Assembly: GCF_020379485.1 (NCBI RefSeq)
Contig: NC_063452.1
Coordinates: 35,673,608-35,737,607 of the forward strand
From: Brassica napus
Lineage: Eukaryota; Streptophyta; Magnoliopsida; Brassicales; Brassicaceae
DNA: 64,000 nt
Direction: 5' to 3'
Under the pieces are notes generated by a model that made no database searches, was not told where the DNA came from, and saw only the letters and a list, made by a program, of their open reading frames with translations. Every line of letters starts with the position of its first letter. Position 1 is the first letter of the stretch. Positions 20,705 to 33,400 of the stretch are shown in pieces. The translations under genes were made by a program, and so were the position numbers.

Positions 20705-22245
20705 ATGTACGGCCGAGATCCCTGGGGAGGTCCACTGGAGATCAACGCCACGGATTCCGCCACCGACGACGATCGTAGCCGGAATCTGAATGATGTCGAC
20801 CGCGCGGCTCTTTCTCGGCCACTCGACGAAACGCAGCAGAGCTGGCTTCTTGGTCCGACTGAGCAGAAGAAGAAGAAGTTCGTCGATCTCGGCTGTATAA
20901 TCGTCAGCCGCAAGATCTTCGTCTGGACCGTCGGTATAGTTGTCGCCGCCGCTTTACTCGCCGGATTCATAACCTTGATCATCAAAACTGTGCCGCGTCA
21001 CCACCACAAGAATCCAGCGCCGGATAATTACACAATCGCTCTTCACAAAGCCCTCAAGTTTTTCAATGCTCAGAAATGTAAGTCCTAGTAGTAGCTCTGA
21101 TGTGTAAAAATCTTAAGGAAATGATAGTCTGATTAATTATTTTTTCAATCTGCAGCTGGAAAGTTGCCGAGGCACAATAACGTGTCATGGAGAGGTAGTT
21201 CTGGTCTTCAAGATGGGAAAGGTGATTCAGGAAGCTTCTATAAAGATTTGGTTGGAGGCTATTACGATGCTGGAGATACTATCAAGTTCAATTTCCCCAT
21301 GGCTTATGCTATGACCATGTTGAGCTGGAGTGTCATTGAATACAGTGCTAAATACGAAGCTGCAGGAGAGCTTGCCCATGTTAGGGAGCTCATTAAATGG
21401 GGAACTGATTACTTTCTCAAGACCTTTAACAGTACTGCTGATTCCATCGATGATCTTGTTTCACAGGTAAAACTTCCTTTCCTAGGCTAGGATAATATCT
21501 TTAGCTTTCTTTTGAGTTGTTTTGTTTTGTTTCCTTATTTAAACTCTAAGGTCGGAGCTGGAAACACTGACGACGGAAGTACGGATCCTAATGACCATTA
21601 CTGCTGGATGCGACCTGAAGACATGGACTACAAAAGGCCTGTGACTACCTGTAACGGTGGATGTTCGGATCTCGCTGCAGAGATGGCAGCTGCTCTCGCT
21701 TCAGCATCCATTGTGTTCAAAGACAACAGAGAGTATTCTAAGAAGCTCGTACATGGTGCTAAGACTGTGTATCAGTTTGGAAGAACTCGGAGAGGCAGAT
21801 ACAGTGCAGGCACTGCGGAGTCAGCCAAGTTTTACAATTCAAGCATGTATTGGGATGAGTTTATTTGGGGTGGTGCTTGGTTATACTATGCCACAGGAAA
21901 CGTAACTTATCTCGATCTAATCACAAAGCCAACTATGGCTAAGCATGCGGGTGCCTTCTGGGGTGGGCCTTACTATGGTGTATTTAGCTGGGACAACAAG
22001 CTTGCTGGTGCTCAGGTCAGCCCACAAATCAACTTATTGTGTTTATGTTTCCGTTATGTTGTTGATCTCCTCTTTAGCGCTTGTAAACACCCTGTACTTT
22101 TCAGTTGCTGCTGAGCCGGTTAAGGTTGTTTTTGAGTCCTGGATACCCATATGAAGAAATTCTAAGAACATTCCATAATCAGACAAGCATAGTCATGTGC
22201 TCATACTTGCCGTATTTCAACAAATTTAACAGAACCAGGGGTGAG

Positions 22246-22287
<42 letters not shown>

Positions 22288-23243
22288 GCTAGTCTTTGGC
22301 TTTAAGGCAGCTTTGAATGTTGAACCAGTTCTTGATCTGGATATTAAACAAATGTAAATTTTCTGGTTATATGTGCAGGAGGTTTGATAGAGTTGAATCA
22401 TGGAGATCCACAGCCCCTCCAGTATGCTGCAAATGCAGCTTTCTTAGCTACGTTGTACAGCGATTATCTGGATGCTGCTGATACTCCTGGATGGTACTGT
22501 GGACCTAATTTCTATTCAACCAGTGTCCTACGAGATTTTTCGAGATCTCAGGTATTGCGTCTCTCTCTCTCTATACAAATGTAATTCTCTGATACACTAG
22601 TAATGGGAAATATCATGTTTATCACTTGAAAAACTATTATCAACACTGCTTTTGTCGAGTTGTTGACACATTGGTTTACATAATTACTTTCGAGTACTAA
22701 AATTTTAGATTTGATCGTAAAGGAAATCGTAGACACAGTTGATGTAGTCATTAATGCAGATCTTAGATTTGATGATTTATTTTTCGTGGTAAAAATCAGA
22801 TTTGAGCTTAACTCAGCCTACCTGTGTTACTGCAGATTGATTACATACTCGGTAAAAACCCTCGCAAAATGAGCTATCTCGTGGGTTTTGGCCCAAAATA
22901 CCCGAAACACGTGCATCACAGAGGAGCTTCGATTCCCAAAAACAAAGTGAAATACAACTGCAAAGGAGGATGGAAATGGAGAGACAGCAAGAAACCGAAC
23001 CCAAACACGATTGAAGGAGCCATGGTTGCTGGTCCTGACAAGCGCGATGGTTTCCGCGATGTACGGACTAACTACAACTACACTGAACCGACTCTTGCAG
23101 GAAATGCTGGTCTGGTCGCAGCTCTCGTGGCATTGTCGGGTGAAGAGGAGGCATCTGGTACTATAGACAAAAACACTATATTCTCAGCGGTTCCTCCATT
23201 GTTCCCTACTCCCCCGCCTCCACCAGCACCATGGAGACCTTGA
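20705..23243 (+). CDS. KOR1: KORRIGAN1-type membrane endo-1,4-beta-glucanase (GH9A)
   Basis: Type II membrane cellulase that acts with the cellulose synthase complex at Golgi and plasma membrane, hydrolysing beta-1,4-glucan during cellulose synthesis and cell elongation. Exons: 20705-21077, 21156-21466, 21551-22015, 22105-22240, 22379-22551, 22836-23243, all with GT-AG borders, giving 621 residues, the length I recall for Arabidopsis KOR1. The cytosolic N-terminus has a dileucine (LL at 48-49) and KKKK; the membrane anchor is about residues 71-94. The GH9 domain carries DAGD (162-165), HVHHRG (about 511-516) and the TEPT glutamate (about 570). Eight lumenal N-glycosylation sequons are visible (NYT, NVS, NST, NSS, NVT, NQT, NRT, NYT). 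The tail is proline-rich ([12 protein letters not shown]). No disruption seen; this is a functional-looking host gene. Confidence 0.97.
22247..22281. repeat. (TA)n microsatellite in KOR1 intron 4
   Basis: About 17 uninterrupted TA units seven bases inside the intron from the exon-4 donor site; likely length-polymorphic. Confidence 0.95.
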
Positions 23244-23600
23244 GAAACCTAAAACCTGTGTGATTATGTTACTAGACCTGAAGATTAATGTGGTGCCCGC
23301 TAAACACACAAGTCAACCATAATCAACTACTAAGGATTTCATTTGCCTTTTGCTGGATATAAAATTTCTGTGGTTAGCTTACCAAGAGTTTTTTTTTTGA
23401 GTTGTGCTTTTGTTATTGTGAGATATGACATATCTACGTTTTACTCTGTATATGTATGATACCAACTTGTATTATTTGAATAACAATCGAACGAACGTCT
23501 CAAACAGTGTTATTATTGGGAGTGTGCGTTCAGCGTTCTCCTTATAATTTTGAGGGTTGGTATGCCCTGAAGTTTGTAACGAGAAATATAGGGGATGAGA
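23244..23600 (+). other. KOR1 3' UTR and downstream flank
   Basis: T-rich stretches (TTTTTTTTGAGTTGTG, TGTATATGTATGA) and TTGAATAACAAT near 23476 resemble plant near-upstream polyadenylation elements. No gene. The stretch from 23583 is the target duplication of the following LINE. Confidence 0.5.
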
Positions 23601-23796
23601 AAGGCCGAAAAAAAACGCTGCGTTGTGCTAACGGCGATTTTATTGGCGATTCTGACTGCGATTCGTGTCGAGGGTTTCTGATGATTTTGGCGTCACCGCC
23701 GGGCTCATCTGGTTCGCCAGAGAGTAGGATGAGGGATTGGGAGAAGTGAAGAGATCGAAAGAAGATCAGATATAAAGAGATTCAAAATGGGTAGAA

Positions 23797-24834
23797 GTGG
23801 CGCAGGATAAACGAAGCCTAAAGAAATACGCAGTTGAGGTGAAATCGATTGATGGTAAGCACAAAGTGGTGATTCCTGTTGAGATTCTCTCCGATGCTAC
23901 TCCGTTGTGGGAGGATTTCATTGTAGGAAAGTTTCTGGATATTGCGCCTCATATCGCTAAGGTGCACATGGTGGTGAACAAGATCTGGAGCTATGGTGAT
24001 TTGTCATCTAAAGTGGAGGTGTATGATGTCAATGCTACGACGATGAGGTTTAAGATAAAAAATCAGAAAGCTCGGGAGAAGGTTATTAAAAGAGGGATGT
24101 GGAACATTGCCGGAATTCCTATGATCGTTAAAAAATGGTCTCCTAAGACGGAAGAGGAAAAGCAGGCGGAAGAAGCTAGTCCGATGTGGGTTAACTTGAG
24201 GAAGGTGCCACTGCACATGTTCTCTTGGGAGGCTCTGAGCTTCATGACGAGTACGGTTGGATATCCAGTACATCTTCATCCATAAACGATTGCATGTTCA
24301 AGCTTTGAGGAGGCAAAGATTTTTGTGAATGTCGATGTTACAAAAACGCTACCAAAGATTGATTTTGCAATTGATGGGAAAGAGTTTACTGCTGAGTTCT
24401 ACTATCCTTGGTTACCATCTAGATGTAATATCTGTGAGAAATGGGGTCACAATGATAAGGTCTGTGTAATGAAGAAGAAAGAGAAGAAACAAGGGGGGTT
24501 GAATGAAGGAAATGGTGTGTATGGGAAAACAATTGTTGGCAGTAATTCCGGAGGGGATCGTAATAAAGGAGGGGCTGATCATAGTATTGAGAATCATACT
24601 CGGGAAGTTGGTATGTATGTGACAAAGAGCAGTGAGGTGTCAAAACAAAAGGAGGCTGCGGATGGTCAAGGCAGCGAGTCGGCTAAGGATAATGTCTGGG
24701 CTTTGGTGTCACCAGATAAAGTGGGAAGAACTACATCAAAAACACCAAGCAGGGAGGTAGTTGCTGTTATCTCGGCATCAAAGTTCTCTGTTTTAAGTGT
24801 TGAAGCATTCCGTGGTAGCAGAGTGGATAAATAA
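23797..24834 (+). pseudogene. LINE ORF1: DUF4283 and zinc knuckle, nonsense-disrupted
   Basis: RNA-binding ORF1-type protein. A DUF4283 domain is readable from about 23850 to 24280 (LWEDFIVGKFLDIAPHIAKV, MRFKIKNQKAREKVIKRGMW, GIPMIVKKWSP), then a CCHC-type knuckle (FYYPWLPSRCNICEKWGHND, C-X2-C-X4-H-X4-C). TAA at 24283-24285 breaks the frame where a Glu codon is likely. No ATG starts this frame; the nearest ATG (23787) is in another frame, implying an additional small indel. The 3' end reads FSVLSVE and then runs directly into ORF2 sequence in another frame. Confidence 0.8.
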
Positions 24835-27800
24835 TAGAGAGATCAAGTTTGGTTGTATTTTGGAAACAAGAGTGAAGGAGAGAAAGGCAGGGAAGATTTT
24901 AAATAATGTGTTCAGGGATTGGTCTTCTATTACTAACTATGAAGATAGTAGAGGAGGCATAATATGGTTTTTATGGAGAGATTCAGTTCGAATAACACCA
25001 GTGTATAAGACGGATCAATTGGTGACTGTAAGAGTGGAGATGGAAGATGAGGAGGGTTTTTTTTGTATGAGTATCTATGCTAGTAATCAGGTGGAAGAGA
25101 GGAAAGTGTTATGGGAGGATCTGATTCATCAACATGAATCTCCGAGTTTCAAAAATAAAGCTTGGATGGTTTTAGGAGATTTTAATGAGATACTGGAAGG
25201 TGATGAGAGTTCGAGTTTTGATAATGGTGGAAGAATGTCTAGTGGTATGAGGGATTTTAAGGCACTGGTACTTCGATGTCGTCTCGCAGATATGGCTTAT
25301 CAGGGGCCTAGGTATACTTGGTGTAATAAGAGGGAGGAAGGCATTATCTGCAACAAGTTAGATAGAGTACTGCTCAATGAAGAAGCTCTTCTCAGATTTA
25401 GCAATGCTTATTCAGTTTTTGAATCTGGTGGTTGTTCTGATCACATGAGGTGCAAAGTGCAGTCGTTTCCTCCTCGTGTGAGAATCAAAAGACCTTTTAA
25501 GTATGTAAATGCTTTGGGGAGTCTACCCTCGTTTCTGCCTATGGTGAAAGATTACTGGGATGCAACAGAGAGTTTATTTCACTCCACCTCAGCTATGTTC
25601 AGGTTTTCGAAAAAACTGAAGAACTTGAAGCTGTTAATTAGAGAGATGGGCAGGGAAAAGATGGGGAATATTTCAAAAAGAGCAAAAGAAGCTTTCGATT
25701 CTCTCTGCATAAAGCATAATTTTACTCTAGCAAACCCGAGCGAGGAAGCAATCCAAGATGAAGCTGAAGCTTATGGAAGATGGCTACATGTAGCTAGTTT
25801 AGAGGAGGATTTTTTGAAGCAGAAAGCAAAGCTTCATTGGCTGGATATTGGAGACCAAAACAATAAGACTTACCACAGAGCTATTACATCAAGGGAAGCT
25901 CAGAATATGATTCGAGAAATCAGATGTGTGAATGGGGACTTAGTAAATTCACATCTGGAGATTAAGCAGGAGGCAGAGAGTTTTTTCTCAGAATTTCTCA
26001 ATCGTATTCCTGAGAATTTCCAAGGCACTAACAAGGAGGAGTTGCGGAGCTTACTTGATTTCAGTTGCTCTGATGAAGATTGTCGTCTCTTGGAGGAGGA
26101 AGTTACTGCAGAGGAAGTGCGTAAAGTCCTATTTGCTATGCCAAATAACAAATCTCCTGGGCCAGACGGTTATCCTGCTAAGTTCTTCAAGACTACTTGG
26201 TCAGTACTAGCTCAAGATTTTACTATCGCGGTGCAGTCTGTATTTTGATTTGGTTTTCTTCCTAAGGGGGTGAATTCCACAATCTTGGCTTTAGTCCCAA
26301 AGAAGCTGGACTCTCTAGAGATGAGAGACTACAGGCCGATTGCATGCTGCAACGTCCATTATAAGGTGGTCTCTAAAATTGTGGCTAATAGGCTAAAGAG
26401 ATTGCTTCCTCAGATCATAATAGAAAACCAGTCAGCGTTTGTTAAAGGTTGTTTGCTCATGGAGAATGTTCTTCTAGCTTCAGAACTCGTCAAGGATTAT
26501 CATAAGGACACAATTGCCCCAAGGTGTGTTATGAAAATTGATATATCTAAAGCGTTTGATTGAGTTCAATGGACGTTTGTATTGAAGAGTCTGAGTGCCT
26601 TGGGATTTCCTAAGAAGTTCATTCATTGGATATAATTATGCATAACGAGTCCTTCGTTCTCGGTGCAAGTCAATGGTTATCTCGCGGGGTACTTTCAAAG
26701 CTCAAGAGGACTACGTCAGGGTTGCTCTCTTTCGCCGTACCTGTTCGTATTGTGTATGAATGTATTATCAAGGAAAATTGATAGAGCAGTGGCTGAAGGA
26801 AAATTCAAGTTTCACCCGGGTTGTCAATCTCTCTCGATCACACACCTATGCTTTGCAAATGATTTAATGGTGTTTGTTGAAGGATTGAAGCAGTCTGTAC
26901 AAGGTGCGTTAACTGTGTTTGAAGAGTTTGAGGTGTGGTCTGGATTGAGCATCAGTGTGGAGAAATCAACAATATATATGGCGGGGGTTTCGGATGTAGA
27001 GAAGAGAAGTATCTTGTCCAATTTTAAGTTTGCAGTTGGAGAGCTCCCTGTTCATTACTTAAGTCTTCCACTAATGACACATGTGATGAAGAAGCAAGAT
27101 TATGTCCCTCTTTTGGAAAAGATAAGAAGCAAAATAAGTTCCTAGACGTGTAGATTCTTGTCATTCAGTTAATAAACTCTGTTCTCATTAGTGTAGTCAA
27201 CTTTTGGGCGACAGTGTTCCGTTTACCGTGCAGTTGTATAAAGGAAGTGGAACAAATATGCTCAGCTTTCTTATGGACGGGGCCATCTCTTAAATCTTCA
27301 AATGCAAAGGTTGCTTGGAAAGATATCTGCTGCACTAAGAGTGAAGGGGGTTTGGGGATCAGAAATCTGAGAGAAGTCAATAAGGTTTATGGTCTCAAAC
27401 TGATATGGAGAATGTTAACTGGAGAGTCTCTTTGGGGGAAATGGATCCGAGCTAACTTGCTGAAAGGGCAAAGCTTTTGGGAAGTTAACTCAAAGATGCA
27501 ATTGGGTTCTTGGATGTGGCATAAGATGTTGAAGTTGAGAAGTGTGGCTAAGCTGTTCTTGAAGTTTGAAGTGGGTAATGGAAGATACACCTCTTTTTGG
27601 TTTGATAATTGGTCTGGGAAAGGGGTTCTCTCTGATTTGTTGGGTGTTAGGGGGATCATTGATATGAGAGTGAAAAAGAATGCTACAGTGGAGGAGGCAG
27701 TGTTAAGTGTTTGAAGAAGAAGACACCGTGTAGGAATGCTTAATGAGATTGAGGAGGAGCTACGTATCATTGAGAATAATCTGAATGCATGCAATACTGA

Positions 27801-28400
27801 TACTTATCTTTGGAAAAGAGACTCGGAGTATAGGAAGGAGTTCTCTACTCAGAAAACTTGGGATCAGTTGAGAGAAAAAAGTCATTTTGTAATTGGGCTC
27901 AAGGCATTTGGTTTCCGCAAGCGACTCCGAAATATGCTTTCATGGCGTGGCTGTCAGTGAGAGATAGGTTGTCGACTATGGATAAAGTGATGAAATGGAG
28001 CCAGGGGAGTGATGATGTCTGTGTTCTTTGCAAGAATGCGCCTGAGTCGAGAAACCACTTATATTTTGAATGCAACTTGTCTGCTCAAGTTTGGGAATTC
28101 ATTGCTAAAGGGTTGTTGAGGAATTCTTATACTACAGATTGGTCAAGGATCATACGCATTATCTCTGAGAGGACAAGAGAGAAGAAGAGTCTGATATGTA
28201 TTAGATATGCTTTTCAGGCTGTCTTATACGCATTGTGGAGAGAAAGGAACAAGGTAAGGCATGGAGAAAAGATGATGCCCCTGTCGGTTCTAAAAAGAGT
28301 GATTGAGAAAGGTATTAGAAACATAATCAGTATAGTGCGAAAAAGTGGAGCAAAAGGTATGGAGGAGTTAATGCAATTCTGGTTTCTAACTAGAATGTAA
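24797..28400 (+). pseudogene. LINE ORF2: endonuclease, reverse transcriptase, zf-RVT; multiply broken
   Basis: The AP-type endonuclease lacks its N-terminal WNxRG segment but keeps ILETRVKE, VLGDFNEI, NKLDRVL and CSDH. The reverse transcriptase (about 26130-27000) keeps NNKSPGPDGYPAKFF, LVPKK, DYRPIACCNVHYKV, MKIDISKAFD and QGCSLSPYLFVL. Its catalytic box reads FAND instead of FADD, so the active-site Asp pair is lost. In-frame stops: TGA 26246, TGA 26561 (TGG expected), TAA 26633, TAG 27143. Frameshifts occur near 27150-27210 and 27850-27900. The C-terminal zf-RVT is readable at 27860-28130 (CVLCKNAPESRNHLYFEC). Dead copy. Confidence 0.88.
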
Positions 28401-28510
28401 CTAGGTTTTTGCTTATCTTTTGAGTAGTGGAGTATAAGTTTTAAAGTAAAAAGGAAGCACAAGTTGTAATAAGGCTTTTTTGGTGAATAAATTTAACATT
28501 CATTAAAAAA

Positions 28511-28744
28511 ACGAAATATAGGAGATAAAAGACCAAGAGTGACATGGGAAGAGAACAATTGTCACTCAGAAAAGTATTTCATTTCCTAATGATGCATTAG
28601 GTTCCAATAAAGAAAAAAGACGTTGTGAATGAATAACATCGAGTCAGTTCGATATAACTTAAAATATGGTATAAAAGCTAAGATCTTACTAAAGGTTTAT
28701 CAAAACTACTAAAGGTTTATCATAACCTTTTAACACAAAAAAAT
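28511..28744. other. Host spacer between two LINEs
   Basis: Apart from the target-duplication copy at its left edge and a 20-bp tandem repeat ACTAAAGGTTTATCAAAACT / ACTAAAGGTTTATCATAACC (about 28688-28728), nothing recognisable. Confidence 0.5.
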
Positions 28745-28918
28745 TTGGTCAGAGCGATCGGCCAACAATTTACACTAACTTTTCTCTCTCTTCCTGGCAA
28801 TTGAAAAGGCGATTAGGGTTTTCCTCCTCCTACTCGCGCCGACGGCTCCGGCACCACGCCACCGTCGAGAACTCTTTGTCTCCCCTCTTCTTACCTGTAA
28901 AATTTCTTCTCCTCGGCG

Positions 28919-30463
28919 ATGGGGAAGCGCAAAAAGCCTGGTGCCTTGAAATTTGTGGCCTCCTCTAAGCTAGGGCACTTTAAAGGGGCTTCTGCCGCCT
29001 CTTCTAAACCAGCTTCTCTTCCCGTAACCACTGAGCGTTCTTCTGCAGGAGATGTTCATGGAGAGCAGCCATCTTCTAATCATGTTGGTGAGCTCGATTC
29101 ATTGGGTGAAAGCCAGAGCTTGAAGAATGTTACCTCGTGCACTGTTGAAGGTTCATCCTCCAGTGCGGAAACTATTCCAGATCCTCCATTTGAGTACTTG
29201 AGCATGGCTGAAGGCCATGTCGTTGTTTCTCCTCTATCGGGAAATGCAGAGCCATCGCTGTTTGCAAGGATTCAAAAATCATGTATGCTTCAGGAACTGG
29301 GAACTCCAACTACTCATGTGTCAGGGCCCCCATTTGTGATGATACCTGATGAAAATATTGATTCTGCAAAGGAGGAATTCAAGGAATTTGTGTTTGCTCG
29401 ATTTCCAGGAGAAGTTCCACCTATGGGAAGAATTATTGGTGTCGTAAATGCGATTTGGGCACGTGCAGGTCCTATAATCTTTGTGCACAAGATTGGAGAA
29501 GGAACATTCTTATTGAAAGTCACAAATGAGAGAACGAGAGATGCGCTGCTGAGCCGTCAGGTCTGGATGATTAAGGGATGCCCAATGTTTGTCGCAGCCT
29601 GGTCACCGGAGTTCACGCCGGAGCAGCCTCAACTAACATCAGCAGTGGTGCCGGTTTAACTGAGGGGTGTTCCTTACCTTCTATTCAACAACCAAAGTCT
29701 GAGTAGGATTGCCACTGCGGTTGGCAAACCTGTTTCGCTAGCACCAGAAACCGAGAGAAAATAATAGTTTGAAGTTGCTAAAGTATGGGTTAAAGTTAAT
29801 CTGCTGGCTGCTTTGCCGGATAGGATTGTCTCAGGTTTTTCCAATGGGAAGGAAGTGGAGATCTCCGTTTCGTACCCTTGGCTGCCAGATAAATGCTCCA
29901 GCTGTAAGAAGTTTGGTCACAAACACCAGCTCTGTCCCGTTGTAGGCCATGAATGGAGGCCCACTGTTCCACCTGCTACACATAGAAATGTGCCATCTGC
30001 AGCTCGTTCCTTGAGCCGTGAGTCTAAGGGTAAGAAGCGCTCTAGGCCTGGAAGATCTGCTCGGGCAAGGAGGCGTGACCATAGCAGGAGCAGAGACGAT
30101 GCATGAGATGCAAACACAGAGCCTGCTAGCCCACAGCGTGATCCACCGAGTGAGGCACAAGAGTCTCTTGGCACTGGCACAAGTGAGTCTATGATGGCGC
30201 AGAAGGATTCATCAGATGATCTCCAATTGGTTGTTAATGCAGAACTCGAGGAACCATCTGAAGGAAATGCAAGCGATAAGACCTGCCTAAAGGAAGGTCC
30301 ACCAAAGCAGGTGGTCTCTTTGGACATGAACTTGGGATTCTCTACAGTTCATGTTTATGATGTAGATGATGGTACTGCCTCGGACTCTGATAGGGCAGCA
30401 TCAAACGATCCGTTCTTCTTGGTCTCAAACTGGAAGGGTAGCCGCAAGGCTACCAAAGCCTAA
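28919..30463 (+). pseudogene. LINE ORF1: DUF4283 and zinc knuckle, three nonsense positions
   Basis: One frame is maintained over 1545 bp. It starts at ATG 28919 (MGKRKKPGALKF) with a Ser/Ala-rich N-terminus. A DUF4283 domain follows (about residues 150-235: FKEFVFARFPGEVPPMGRII, WARAGPIIFVHKIGEGTF, VWMIKGCPMFVAAWSPEF). A CCHC knuckle comes next (CSSCKKFGHKHQLC), then a basic RS-rich stretch (KKRSRPGRSARARRR) and an acidic tail. Stops interrupt it at TAA 29657-29659, TAA-TAG 29762-29767 and TGA 30104-30106. Confidence 0.82.
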
Positions 30464-30477
30464 ATTTTTTTGGAATC

Positions 30478-33400
30478 ATGTTTTTTGCGTGGAATGCTAG
30501 AGGTCTGAACAGCGATACACGCCACAGTTCAGTCAAGAACTGGATAGGAAAATATAAACCCCTTTTTGGAGCGTAACTAGAAACAAAAATACAACACAAT
30601 CACACAAGTCGGATCTCAAGAGTTCTTCCAGCTGGATGGAAGTATTTTGCGAACTCGGATAACCAGTCTACAACAAGGATTATTGTTGTTTGGCATCCAA
30701 ATGTATCAGTAACGATATACCAGGCTTCGCCCCATGTCGTTACGTGTGGAATCTTTATTTTGGCTGAAAACCTCTCTCTCACGGTTAGCTTTGTCTACGA
30801 GTTTAATCAGGTTGAGGAGAGGCAGCAATTGTGGAATGAGCTGGTATTAATAAATGCTGATACTCCTGCATCAAGATATCCATGGGCGGTATTAGGTGAT
30901 TTTAATCAGATTTTGCGATCCAACTAACATTCTCATCACCTGATTACTGAGGTTGATACTGCTGGGATGGAGGTCTTCAATTTGGCATTGCAGGAAGCAT
31001 AATTGTTTGAGGCTCAGGCTAATGGCCTCACGTACTCATGGTGGAACAATCAGGATGCAAATCCGGTGGCGAAAAAAATAGACCATGCTCTCATCAACCA
31101 CAATTGGGCTCAAATGTTCCCTCATTCTTATTGTGAGTTCCTAGAACCAGAACAATCAGACCACACACCTTGCTTGGTGAGGATGGCTTCTCAATCTCGA
31201 CGGGCTCCTAAACCCTTCAAGTTTTTTCATCACACAATAGATCATCCGGAATACTTGGAGACAGTGAGAAATGCTTGGAACTTTGGAACAATTCAGGGAT
31301 TTCAGCAGTTCAAGCTCGCTCATTCTCTTAAGCTTCTCAAACCTGCTTTAAGGAGCTTAGATGCTAGAAATTATAGTGGCATCTCCCTGAGGGTAAAAGA
31401 ACAGGCTTCTCAGGTTGCACTGATCCAGCGGCAGCTTCTGTCCAATCCTGATACTGAGACTGCGCGACTGGAGCATGAGGAAAGAGGAAAGCTACAAGTA
31501 CTCGCTAAGGCTGAACAGAAATTCCATCGTCAAAAGTCCAGGAATCAGTGGCACCACTTAGGAGACAGGGATACAACTTTCTATCATAGATCAGTGGTCC
31601 AAAGAGCCAGCAGTAACCATATTCACTTCTTCAGAGACTCGGGGGATCATATGATCAATACGGCTGAGGGGATTAAGGAGCATGCTGTTGACTATTTCAC
31701 AGACATTTTGGGCGAGACAGAATTGCTGAGTTCACCTGCAACAGTGGACCAGCTCAGAGAAATGATGGACTTTAGATGCTCAGAGGGTCAAAAAGTGGAG
31801 TTGATGAAGGATGTAACAAATGAGGAGATTACAAAGACAGTCTTTGCTATGCCCCTTAGTAAGAGCCCTGGTCCAGATGGCTACTCAGTTGAGTTCCTTA
31901 GATCATCGTGGACAATTGTTGGGAATGATTTCATCGCTGCCGTCCAAGAGTTTTTCAGAAATGGAAAGCTGCTCAAGGACCTCAACAACACGGCAATAGT
32001 TCTTATTCCAAAGCACCGGACGCGTGCAAACTGGGAGAGTTTAGACCGATAAGCTGCTGCAACATTTCTTATAAAGTCATAGCAAAGATCATTGCTAATC
32101 GACTAAAGCCTATCCTCCAGCACTGTATCAGCCCCAACCAATCAGTGTTTTTAATGGGGAGAAGCCTGGGAGAAAATGTTCTACTCTCTTCTGAATTGAT
32201 AAGAAATTATGAAAAAGCCACCTGCGCAAAGAGCTCGATGCTGAAAGTTGATATTAGGAAAGCATTTGATACGATATGCTGGGATTTCTTGCTGAAACTT
32301 TTGGAGGCACAAGACTTTCCACCTGTTTTCCGGGAATGGGTTAAGGAGTGTATAACATCACCAAGATTTTCCATGTCCATAAATGGAGAGCTAGCCGGCT
32401 TCTTCAAAGGAAAGAAGGGGCTGAGGCAAGGAGATTGCATATCTCCATATATGTTTATTATGGTAATGGAAGCTTTATCAAAAATTCTTGAGAAAGCTGC
32501 TGTGGAGGGCAAGATAAAGCTTCATCCTAAGTGTGAAGATCCCAGAGTTACGCACCTGCTCTTCGCTGATGACCTTCTGGTCTTCTTGGATGGGTCTCAC
32601 TCCTCTTTGGCTGGAATCTCTAATGTTATGGTGGAATTTAAGAATATGTCAGGACTGGAGATGAACCCGTCGAAATCAGAGATCTTCTTCGGGGGTTACA
32701 ATGATACTGAGGCTGCTACGCTAAGTGATACATCAGGCTTCAAGCTGGGTATCTTCCCTACTCGCTATCTTGGCTTGCCTTTCTAATCCGGGTAGACTAA
32801 CACACTTCAGCCTTTCCTTGATAAGATAACAGGAAAGCTGCATTCTTGGACTGTGAAATACTTATCTTTTGCTGGGATAATCAGACTTGTTGCTTCAGTA
32901 ATTTACGGGGTGGTTAACTTTTGGAGTGCAGTATTTGTATTGCCAAAAGCATTTTAAAAGGTTGATTCTCTTTGTGAAGCTTTCCTATGAAAGAACGATA
33001 CGACATCAGCCAGAGGAGCTCAGGTGGCTTGGACAGACATATGTATGCCAAAAGAAGAGGGAGGGCTTGGCTTAAGGCATTTGGAAGATTTTGAGACAGT
33101 CTTTCGGCTTAAAAGAGTCTGGTCTTACTTCTCCGCACCAGCTTCAATTTGTGTCTCTTGGATGAGAAAACTTATCTTCCATCGAAATGGCTACTGGCAG
33201 ACACCTGACTCCCCTCGGTTCTCTCCCACGATTCGGAGAATGCTGCAGTTAAAACCTATTGTCTCAGAGCTTATGAGATGTGTTGTTGGTAATGGCGAAT
33301 CTGCTAGCTTCTGGTATGATCATTGGACTGAACTAGGACCTCTATTTGAAGTTGCAGGTCAAAGCGGGCCTCGCAGCTTAAGAGTTAGGGGAAATGCTTC

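Larger units (their letters stand above)
23601..28510 (+). mobile_element. Near-full-length, decayed L1-type LINE
   Basis: Contains a 5' leader, ORF1 (DUF4283 plus zinc knuckle), ORF2 (endonuclease, reverse transcriptase, zf-RVT) and a 3' end AATAAATTTAACATTCATT plus A-tail. The flanks GAAATATAGGGGATGAGA (23583-23600) and GAAATATAGGAGATAAAA (28513-28530) match at 15 of 18 positions, all mismatches transitions, consistent with an aged target duplication. Inserted about 360 bp downstream of KOR1 in the same orientation. Confidence 0.85.

Noticed and set aside
20698..20985. Minus-strand frame overlapping KOR1 exon 1
   Set aside because: Shadow of the real exon; codon pattern and conservation belong to the plus strand.
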